A stretch of 64,000 nt of DNA. Origin: Liolophura sinensis (Eukaryota > Mollusca > Polyplacophora > Chitonida > Chitonidae). This document shows, in pieces, positions 1-8,977 of this stretch (positions are counted from its first letter, which is position 1; each line of letters opens with the position of its first letter). A program made the position numbers and the translations under genes. The notes beneath the pieces were generated by a model. The model searched no databases. It saw only the letters and a list, made by a program, of their open reading frames with translations, and was not told the DNA's origin. The stretch covers positions 17,477,608-17,541,607 of the forward strand of contig NC_088299.1 in assembly GCF_032854445.1 (NCBI RefSeq), given 5' to 3'.

Positions 1-244
1 TAGGCTCTTGACCGATGAGGTGATAGCACGTTTGAATCAAACTTTCACTCACTGAATACATGAAAGCTGTGGTTTCACTGCAGCCTCTAACCAGTGTGGT
101 TGCCAAAGTTGCATCCTGCTGCTTTTTAAAGGCTAAACGTTCATCTAGTACATGTTGAAGGGCTGTGATTTCCTCAGGTTTTCTCCACCCATAAACTTGA
201 CCAAAGTGTTTATTAGTGAACAATATTTTAGTAAGGGTGTAGAT
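1..244 (-). CDS. Partial coding exon, unidentified protein, runs off the left edge
   Basis: On the minus strand an uninterrupted frame runs from position 283 (stop codon at 284-286 just upstream) to base 1 and continues outside the window. A plausible splice acceptor (rc ...TTTCTGAG) would start the exon at 244, giving about 81 codons. The translation contains HFGQVYGWRKPEE, then a probable helix (ALQHVLDERLAFKKQQ), and ends SESLIQTCYHLIGQEP. Its composition is balanced, like a folded protein and unlike the repeat-driven frames elsewhere. I do not recognise the family. It could be an internal or 3'-proximal exon of a gene lying to the left. An open frame of this length without stops is suggestive, not proof. 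Confidence 0.45.
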   Translation of the reverse strand, partial: MYTLTKILFTNKHFGQVYGWRKPEEITALQHVLDERLAFKKQQDATLATTLVRGCSETTAFMYSVSESLIQTCYHLIGQEP

Positions 245-3200
245 CTCAGAAATGTTGAAATTAGACCTTGCTTGGTGCGTAATTCATGAAACAAAATAAT
301 GCTGACCTGAATACAGACTTGAATGATATTAAAAATAGAAAAGGGTTGACTACGGTAGGCAAACTACTGTGATGAGATACATAAATGAAACAGATTTAGA
401 AAGAGCACATTGCAAGCAATCCAGCTACATGAATATATTATATTTCACAGTTCAGTTTACTTTCTGGTTTATTTCTTGGATGAAAATGAGGAAGAATGCA
501 ACAACAAGAATGATTGCTTATGTAGTAATTTTCACTGATTTATCTGCTCAAGATAAAAAAACCAGGATCTAATCATGGATCTTGACATATTATATTTCCG
601 TCGTTTTAGGGAACCGGTGGATAACAAAAAGAAGGTAGGGTTCAAGCCATTTGTTTTAGTGAAATTGTCTATATGACATATGAACTGACTATATGATAGC
701 AGCTGGGCGTTAGCTTAGCTTTGGGCTATACATATTAGGAACCTGCACAAATGGGAGCACTTGCAGTTGTACCTGCTCCTTACCAACCTTACCCATGCAG
801 AAGGAGGTGAAAATATTCGGAATCTAAAAGTAGGGGTTGCTATTACATGGTACAGTGACGTCAATTCATTGAAGAACCAGCTTTTCACAATGAGCATCTG
901 AGATTCATCTTACTGACTAAGAGAAGGACAAATCTAATCTTAAAAACTGCCCAAATATTTTCTAAATGACACGATGTTACCACAAATCTCTGTTACCTTA
1001 TCTAACATATAATACATGTATGTACTGTAGCCAAAGCGCAGTTGTGTTGAAATCACTGGTGTCAGTTAGCCCAGAGGCAGTTTTCATGTAAAATGATACT
1101 TTACTGAATTACCGTTACAAAATCGTGTGTGGTGAATGGAAGGGGAAATATTAGGATGTAGATTTGACCAGCCTGAGTTGAGTGGTTATTTGGGACACCA
1201 CACGTTCCCCACCGTCACTGAGGGTTCTGGTCTCTTGAGCGATTGTAGCAGCAAAGATTAGGTCATATCCAAATATTCCTCAACTAACACTCAGTGTACT
1301 CTTGACTTCCTTACTGCATAGTCATCAATTGGGAAAACTTGCCCGACACTCATAAGATCAATAAGATCATCAAGGTAAAGCTCATACTTTTCTCTGTCAC
1401 GCCATGCCTTTTGTTTTCAGTTTCGGGATGCGGTAAAGGTTTTAAGTTGTTTTAACGTGGTAGTGGAGTGACGTCATTTCATTGAAGAATGCCCTTTTTA
1501 CAATCAACATCTGAGAAGTGAGTCAGCGACCAACAATAGCATCACCTTTGTCTTTACAACCCTTCACTTTTGCACCCATCAGCCAAATTGACTATGTGTT
1601 GTAAGATAACATGTATACATATTCGGAGTATGTGTAACAACTACTCTGGGCCAGTGCACTGGAGGTCCAAATTCCGATATTTTGATCAGATTTAGAGACC
1701 GTGACAGTGTCCCACTAATTCCGGTTATATTGTCAGACTGTCAAACGGTTAAGGGTAGTCAGAGCCAACAGAGGTCTCCAAACAATAAAGTACATTGCGC
1801 CTAGAGCTGTATTTATCAAAAAAATTGTCGGCCAACAGAACACGTGCGTCAAAAATCATAACCTCGACGCCATTTTAGAAAACAACGGCCTGTTCTGACA
1901 TCTTAAAAGAAATACACCCTTAAAATATGATATTCCGACCCTTGACATAGCCCGCCTGAATAATCCTGTAGTCCATGAAATTTATCAAGAATAGTTGGCT
2001 AAGAAAGAAAAGATTTACCTGAAATACTGACACGAAATTTCAAGATACAGCTTTGACTCAGGAGTATGTTTGAACGACGTCACAACTGACTCGCACACAA
2101 TATCACACTCGGATTTCATTGGTTTTCATTTTTGCACGCTGGATTACCGCCCTTAGAAAGTGCTTGTTGCTACATGTATGAGTGTCAGTGTATATTTTGT
2201 CTCTCCTCAGAGAGACACTTTATACATTTGCCTGTCCATAATTAATTTATTTGCTCGGGATTTCTTATGCCGTACCGAACCGATACCTGAACTAGAATGT
2301 TCCTGACTTCTCGGTATCGCGGTAGCGTACATGTAGCTTACAGGCGGCCCAAAGGCCTTGGCCCACTTGGACGAAGCCCTCGGTTTTAACGTTAAGAGCA
2401 CGTAACTACCATGGCGACGTAATAGCTACACGGTGAAATCGTATGGGCTTACACCATTGCACTCACCGATATGAAATTTATGCACGGTATCTTATTCTAT
2501 ATACATGTAATGTAAATCAGGATGCCTACCATGCAAACTGGGTAGATGTAGTCGACTGCTAACTTGTACGCCTAAGCCTATACATGCCACGGCGTGATTG
2601 TGAGATTGACTGATTTTTGCATAGCCTTACACCATACACTATAAAATATAGGGCCTCCGTTGGCGTCGAAGTCGTACATGTATGAATGCATGGAGAACGA
2701 CGTACATGTACACTGCACGTCATGCATTTGGTGCATGGAAAACAGAATATTGTTGATACGAACAATCTGACTGAAAACAAGAAAAATAAATGAAACTGAT
2801 GTGTGTTCATTGTTGTTAATTTGTTTTCATCTGTGACTTAAGAAAGGCGTGCCTTTTTTATTTTTGATTCGTGTATATATAGGCCTACTTGCAGGTGATA
2901 AATCGAAAAGAAAACCGATCGTCCAGTTTTTGATTTTCAGTTTTGTTTGACCTTGTCAGAGAAATTAAATTTACAAAATGTCATAACTGCACGACTAGGC
3001 TCTTCAGCCCAATCGCGGGTGGGGGGTGGGGGTGGGGGAGTCCGTTCCATTGGCTCCCGGTTGGCCACTGGGCCACATTGGCGCCACTACCGTCACTGAA
3101 TCTGACGTCGGTGGAGTCGGGGGCCTGTATGGGGAGGCTGAAGGGCGGGTTACACAGAAGGTCCACAGGTCCATGGAGGAGGTAGGCTAGTGGCCACTGA

Positions 3201-5414
3201 CGTGTCGTTCCATTGGCCACTCGAGGAGACCAGTGGCGCCACTTACATCGGTGGAGTCGGTAGGGTGGACTGTAGCGTCTTAACTCACACGACTTGACGC
3301 GACTTCCAGACCGCACTGTGTCCTCTGGTGGTCACTGAGTCTGCCACCAGTGGCGGTCAAATCAATGAATGGAACACCCCCCAAATGACAGTAGAACGCA
3401 TCATTTTCTTCTGTGAGGTTGAAGTGCGTGTGTAAGCCTACTTCATATGTTTTATTTGGCTGGTTCCTGCCCGTGACGTCAGATGGTGCTAATGGGTGAG
3501 GACGACCTACACGGACGGTCCAAATCAGAGTAGAACGCATCGTTTTCTCCTGTGACGTAGTGCGTGTGTACTTGATATATGTTTTATGAGCATACATACA
3601 CCGATAATTGTGACGTAATACAGGAAAGAACAAATGAGTTCGCAGCTTTGAATCGTCTTGACGCGACTTTCGAAACACTGGAACGTCACACTGTTCTTCG
3701 GTGAGTCCACTAATAAGAATTTGCTATCAGTGGCTGTCAGACCGACGAATGAAACGCACTGACAGCTAGCTCTTCTCTAATGTCACAATCTACGTCCAAT
3801 AGTATGTCAGTATTATTCCAGACGTCAATTATTTGCATGTATACAGTTCTAGATAAGTTTTCGCATTGGGTAAAACAACGCGGATAAGAAAGGAAATGCA
3901 AATTATATTCATCAAAAGGAATAAGATAAAGATGACCAGAACTGGTTGTGACGTCACACGTATCACACGCGCCATATGCCTACTCTGTTGGACGTCCACG
4001 TTGTCAGGTGATGTTTATTGTGACGTCACTGGTCATGTGTACTGTATCCACTTGAGAGAGAGAAAGCCGTTGTCTTGCATGAGGCTGATCAAGTCAGCGA
4101 CACTAGCATGTACCACGGATCAGGGATTCCGGATGTGTGCCAAACTTTGTAAGTTTGTTGTCTGCAGGCCCATGTATCCTGTTCCAATGATACTGCATTG
4201 TTTTTCAGGATCTAAACCCTCTATTAGTAGCTTTTAGAGGCTTTTACGTGGTGAAGTAAACCGGGCTGAAAACCCCGACCTGTGGCAATCCTGACGAACA
4301 TACTTGCCACGTCGGTGGAAGACAACAAACGGAATTTTGAAACGTCTTCACCGCTCACAAATCTGTTTGTTTCAACACTTTATTGTCTTCCACATGTAAA
4401 ATTATACATAGAGCACACGTTTATATTTTGTAGGGCCAACCCTCGGCGATACCCTCTGGTGTACTCTACGAGCTGCAGGCCTATTAAGCTAACAATAGGT
4501 TCCGAGGTATGTATATGTCCTTTGTTTCACCGCGATGTGGTTGAAAAAATTGCCGATGTGGCCTTAAGTCATAACCATTCATCAATTCATTCCTATGTTT
4601 ACTGAGCCTAAACTGATTCAGGAATCTAGAATCAGGAGGCTTTGATGGATTGAGCAAACAGCTATCGGTGCCTCTGAACTACAGATTTCGGAGAGATTAG
4701 GTACTTTCGAGAGTATAGTAGGCCAGTCACTGAAACGTCGTGCGGAAGACACCACGTGAAGACATGATGCCCCGTCCAGTTTACTGATGCTGTGGTGAAC
4801 TTCGTACATCACCTTAAGGGTCTGTGTCAAAGGCTGTGTCAGGTGCTCAAGTGCACCAGGGATTGTAACCATCCAAAGACTCGCCTCAGTCTTGCATCAG
4901 TTAAATCCAGTCACTGTACCAAACTACTAGCGCGTCAGAGGTTTCCCGTAAGTGTTACAGTGGACTGATGTTAGTTCCTTAATTTGTTAGGACGTTCAAG
5001 TTTGCCTATCATCATATACACCAAACACAACACAAACTCCAGATGCATCTTAACCCGATGGTAGCTACAGATTGTAGAGGTCCACTAGCTGCCATCTACA
5101 ACTGTGATAGTGGTGAACTACTGTGGTATCATTGTCAATGAGAACTGTGCACATGGTTTGTTTGAATGCTACTGCTCGTGGGGCCTCGGTGACACGTGGT
5201 ACTATATAATTACACATACCTGTACCTCACACGTGGAAAATTTAGTACGTAATTTGCCAAAGGCCTTTTGTTTACTCAGGGCCACTCCGGTTTCCTTCAC
5301 TCATAAAACTGACTACCCTGCATGATACAAATGAAAAACTTTGGCTATAATTAGCGTAAAACCTCGATGTAATATGCAAACAAATAACTGTGTAAGTGAT
5401 ATTTGTGTTGCCAG
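245..5414. other. Non-coding region upstream of paralogue A
   Basis: No convincing gene is seen. It holds an imperfect direct repeat (about 850-905 and 1465-1530, each starting with TGACGTCA followed by a similar TTCATTGAAGAA stretch) and a GC-richer block at 3000-3760. That block has two diverged internal duplications: GGCGCCACT...TCGGTGGAGTCGG at about 3080/3230, and GTAGAACGCATC at about 3390/3530. Open frames inside this block overlap on both strands and follow the repeats. The first exon expected for the gene ending at 5801 should lie here or further left, but I could not identify it. Confidence 0.5.
856..4028. promoter_or_regulatory. Cluster of perfect CRE palindromes (TGACGTCA)
   Basis: Perfect TGACGTCA octamers occur at 856-863, 1469-1476, 3474-3481, 3949-3956 and 4021-4028, with near matches at about 2076, 3099 and 3822. 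This palindrome is the cAMP-response element bound by CREB/ATF bZIP factors. By chance one is expected roughly every 65 kb. The first two sit in diverged copies of one repeat, so they are not independent. Enhancer function is inference. Confidence 0.3.
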
Positions 5415-5801
5415 GCCATTGACTGCTCGCCGTGTATCCATGAGAGTGATGTTCTGGCCAAGATGCGGGAGGGTGTGTGTGAGGGGGATCGCCTTGTGCT
5501 GAGGGGGGCAATAAAGTTGATGGAACAGGCTCCTGAGTGGGTGTGGGAAGACGCCGCCCTTAGGTGCATAGGGGACTACATGGACTGTACATTCTACGCC
5601 GGTGATCTTGCCAGCAGGTTTACTGTGGGCTTCAACAGAAAAGCGGAGGTGGTTGCACGTTGTGACCACCCGAGTGTTTGGTTAATTGTCAGAAACTATT
5701 CGGCCATCGCGTGGGCAGCCGTGGGAAAGGCCGTTCATATCGTGTCCAAGACCATCTCAAAACCGCACAAGAAGAGAAAGAAACAGCGATCGAAATACTA
5801 A
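5415..5801 (+). CDS. Paralogue A, last exon of an uncharacterised small protein family
   Basis: The exon starts after a splice acceptor (TGTTGCCAG, AG at 5413-5414) in phase 0 and runs 128 codons to TAA at 5799-5801. It matches the last exon of the gene at 60896-62441. Shared features in order are I-[DE]-CSP, ESD, R-x-VLRG, WVW, RCIGD, D-x-x-F-Y-x-G and RF-V-F. The family is not one I recognise; it has no signal peptide or membrane segment in this exon. Unlike its paralogue it ends in a strongly basic tail (KPHKKRKKQRSKY), which could act as a nuclear localisation or membrane-contact patch (inference). No first exon was found in the 5.4 kb upstream, so the gene model is incomplete. Conservation of motifs across two separated loci argues that it is real coding sequence. 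Confidence 0.7.
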   Translation, partial: AIDCSPCIHESDVLAKMREGVCEGDRLVLRGAIKLMEQAPEWVWEDAALRCIGDYMDCTFYAGDLASRFTVGFNRKAEVVARCDHPSVWLIVRNYSAIAWAAVGKAVHIVSKTISKPHKKRKKQRSKY

Positions 5802-7026
5802 GTTTTTATTTTGACATTCTCTCGATCAGGCAGAATACTAACAGTTTTTACTGATATTTTCTCGATCAGTCCAAATACTGACACTTCTTATTCTCTCGAT
5901 CAGTCAATGTTTATCTAGCAATTGTCGACTTCATATTTTATCTTCTGTCTTAACAACGTTTGGTTATCGATTCCTGTAACATTTTTGTTCATTTCCAACA
6001 ATACATTCAACACTTGAAGACAAGCATTAACCTCAAGGCATGAGATAATCTTCTTTTAAAGGATAAACCGACTATAGAATTGAGAATTTTTGAATTGGTT
6101 CAGGAAAATACAAAAATGAGTTGCATTTGAATCCTAACTAAACCTATAACCGGGCCAATATTTTCCCCAAAAGATTCCCACAATGCAATGTTCGTTCGTG
6201 GATCGTTTATGTAAACAATATATGATAGTTTGAAAGGAAACTGTTAGTCTAGTAACCAAATGTTACCTTCCTTTCTGTCGATAATGTATTATAAAGTATT
6301 GATTATTCCCAAGGATCTGTGCGACAGAACTGAATTTACATAGTAGGCCGCGTAATTACACATTACTGTGTATAATACAATCGTCTAATAACCCGGACAA
6401 AAAAGTCGGTCATCGGCCATGTTTCTAACTACAGCGACTTGAGTGAGTTGATGGTTAATTTATTTATTTATTTGATTGGTGTTTTACGCCGTACTCAAGA
6501 ATATTTCACTTATACAACGGCGGCCAGCACTATGGTGGGTGGAAACCGGGCAGAGCCCGGAGGAAACCCACAACAATCCGCCGGTTGCTGCCAGACCTTA
6601 CCACAGTATTAACTAATACACTTTCGAATAACTGGGCCCTGGAAGTCTGAAATTTATGTACATGACATGATGTCGCCGTCGGCAACAATATTTTTAATAT
6701 GGTTGTGAGCTCGAAACCAGCAGTGATGCACCTTACATCTGGATGTTTCTCAGGTTCACGTCTAAGGTTTCTCCCAAGTTTTTTTTTCCTCCATCTGTAC
6801 TACGTGACAATCTAGTTCCTTGTATGCAGTGTGTACAGCCATTTCGATGACCTGATGTTTTGCTCAACCCAGATTGTAAAAACAGCTGTTCACATTGTCA
6901 TCTAAACGTCTTATAAGCTGTTACTAGCATTCAATTTGTAACATGTGTTGGGTCCCCGGGCTGATCGAATCTTAATCCACCTGTGTAAACATTGTAAATG
7001 ACGTAATCACCAGATGATAAGCTACC
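5802..7026. other. Intergenic spacer with one SINE
   Basis: The segment just after the stop holds a loose repeat of TTCTCGATCAG-type words (5818-5905) that may be 3' UTR of paralogue A. A minus-oriented SINE lies at 6456-6600. Nothing else is seen until the TATA box at 7027. Confidence 0.5.
6456..6600 (-). mobile_element. tRNA-derived SINE (family 1), 3' part
   Basis: A TTTA-rich tail is followed by GTGTTTTACGCCGTACTCAA, then an ACGGCGGCCAGCACTATGG segment and a GGAAACCGGGCAGAGCC block. These landmarks recur many times in this window in both orientations and define SINE family 1. The tail at the left shows minus orientation. The tRNA-like head is missing. Confidence 0.8.
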
Positions 7027-7034
7027 TATAAAAG
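7027..7034 (+). promoter_or_regulatory. TATA box, likely promoter of the EXD1-like gene
   Basis: TATAAAAG is a perfect TATA consensus. Initiation about 30 bases downstream (near 7058) would give an exon ending at the strong donor AAG|GTAAGT at 7180. The next plausible acceptor is at 8944-8945, 32 bases before the EXD1-like start codon. The link to that gene is inference. Confidence 0.4.
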
Positions 7035-7057
7035 GCTCTAAAGGCTTAGCTTTGATC

Positions 7058-7179
7058 AAGGACAAGGAGACGGGCTGACGTTAAAGACTGTGGAGGCATG
7101 GGGTATTTGCGGATATCTTAAGCCTTGTGTTTTGGCAAAGCATTGCACGTGCTGATAATCTGCCATGATTAACAACAAG
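7058..7179 (+). other. Probable 5' UTR exon of the EXD1-like gene
   Basis: Bounded by the inferred start site below the TATA box and by donor AAG|GTAAGT at 7180. It contains short ATG frames; the last (MINNK) would run across the junction into a frame different from the main one, so the exon is treated as non-coding. The intron to 8945 would be about 1.77 kb and contain the 40-bp minisatellite. The 5' boundary is approximate. Confidence 0.35.
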
Positions 7180-7289
7180 GTAAGTCACGCGATAAGAGCA
7201 TTCGTCGTTTTGAATTCTCAGCCCTTTGTGTGTATTCACTTAACTGAATAGTTGTCAGGAAAATCTAATTTTGCCGCCCGGAAAAAAAG

Positions 7290-7860
7290 AATAATTGGGT
7301 TTCAGGACACACATCTTACAGGCGCTGAAGAATGATTGGCGTCCAAAAAGAAACCTCCCACAGGCGCTGAAGAATAATTGGGATCCAGAACAAACCTACA
7401 GGCGCTGAAGAGTAATTGGGGTCCAGAACAAACCTCCTACAACGGCTGAAGAATGTTGAAGTCCAGAACAAACCTCCTACAGGCGTCGAAGAATGATTGG
7501 GGTCCAGAACAAACCTCCTACAGGCGCTGAAGCGTAATTGGGGTCCAGAACAAACCTACAGGCGCTGAAGAGTAATTGGGGTCCAGAGCAAACCTCCTAC
7601 AACGGCGGAAGAATGTTGAAGTCCAGAACAAACCTCCTACAGGCGCTGAAGAGTAATTGGGGTCCAGAACAAACCTACAGGCGCTGAAGAGTAATTGGGG
7701 TCCAGAGCAAACCTCCTACAACGGCGGAAGAATGTTGAAGTCCAGAACAAACCTCCTACAGGCGCCGAAGAATGATTGGGGTCCAGGACAAAACTTTTAA
7801 ATGCGCTGAAGAAAATTGAGGTCCAGAACAAACCTCCTTCAGGCAGTTAAGAAAACGGAT
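7290..7860. repeat. 40-bp minisatellite, about 14 units
   Basis: Monomer is approximately GGTCCAGAACAAACCTCCTA followed by CAGGCGCTGAAGAGTAATTG. Some units lack CTCC and are 36 bp. Units are diverged at both edges and more alike in the middle, where a two-unit block recurs (7535-7640 resembles 7645-7745). It would lie in the first intron of the EXD1-like gene. Confidence 0.85.
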
Positions 7861-8403
7861 GACCTCTAACAGGCGCGCGAGTTTGGCAATGTACTCTTAG
7901 TGGTACATGCATGTAACCACCTTAGGGAGGTATAATGTGTGTGCACATTTACACTTGCTTAGGGTGTCACCTCATACTTTATCAAGAACTAGACCACCAG
8001 CTATACTCGCAGTGATCTCTTCATGTCAAATTTGTCAAAGGGGTATGTCAGACAGAACTGAACGGATCACTGCACCATGTAACTTATGTGCCATGGAGCC
8101 CTTTTTTCAGTGTTATAGTAGACATCACAGCGATAATTGAAGATATGTGTATAGTTATTTCTTTTGAGAGTTCAGGACTCCCAATATCACAAAAGATTTG
8201 AATATACTAGTAACTTTGTCGATGTATGTCACAAAGGGATTAGAACTGAAATATCACAAAAGATTTGTATATATCCTGTGAGTATATACCAGAACGGAAT
8301 CACAACTGAAGAAAAAAAAAATTTGTATAGTAAATAGCACGAGATGGGCACCTATATATTGATTGGTCTACATGCACGAGAAATGCATCAGTGGTCATAA
8401 AAG

Positions 8404-8565
8404 GTTATCTTATTTCTTATTTATGCTGGAACAATTAGTTTCATTTTCATTTCTCGGAAATTAAAGCGGTCAACTAGTAAGGTATAAGTCGTTATCTTAT
8501 TTCTTATTTATGCTGGAACAATTAGTTTCATTTTCATTTCTCGGAAAAGCGGTCAACTAGTTAAC
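8404..8565. repeat. Tandem duplication, unit about 87 bp, two copies
   Basis: The segment starting GTTATCTTATTTCTTATTTA occurs at about 8404 and again at about 8491, each ending in an AAGCGGTCAACTAGT word. The copies are nearly identical apart from a few bases lost after CTCGGAAA in the second. It lies within the putative first intron of the EXD1-like gene. Confidence 0.8.
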
Positions 8566-8977
8566 TATACAAATCTGCGCAGTGGGAAAGTATCAGATTT
8601 TACCTGCTGCCTACCCGTTTGGTTGTGATTCTTGTGTAGGTATAGCTACAGAACCAGCCTCTGGTTCCTTATTGGTCTGTAGTGTATGGTTTCAGAAAAT
8701 CTATCAGAGTTCTGTACACATACAACTGTACAGTTTGTTAGCCAACAGCTGCCAGGTTTTAAGCTGAAATTATTGTTTCAGTTGACTAGGCAATAATACA
8801 TATGTGGAGTCACAACACAGTAACGAGGTAAAACCCAGCAAAACCGAAAATAGTTTTAGTAACTGAGAATACTTAAGCAATGGAGTCTTGCTGATGAATA
8901 CTGTGTACCATTTTTTTTTTATGTTGATAAATCTTTACGTTGCAGAAATTACTTAAAATCGAAGCACAAACTCAGAC

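Noticed and set aside
3131-3180. Candidate first exon for paralogue A (ATGGGGAGGCTG... before GAG|GTAGGC)
   Set aside because: It encodes MGRLKGGLH..., unlike MGNTESGLTR of paralogue B, and the donor phase does not match the phase 0 acceptor at 5415.
2981-3710. Overlapping frames of 80-132 codons on both strands near 3.0-3.7 kb
   Set aside because: They lie in a GC-richer block with diverged internal duplications, are open on opposite strands at once, and show no domain or splice structure.
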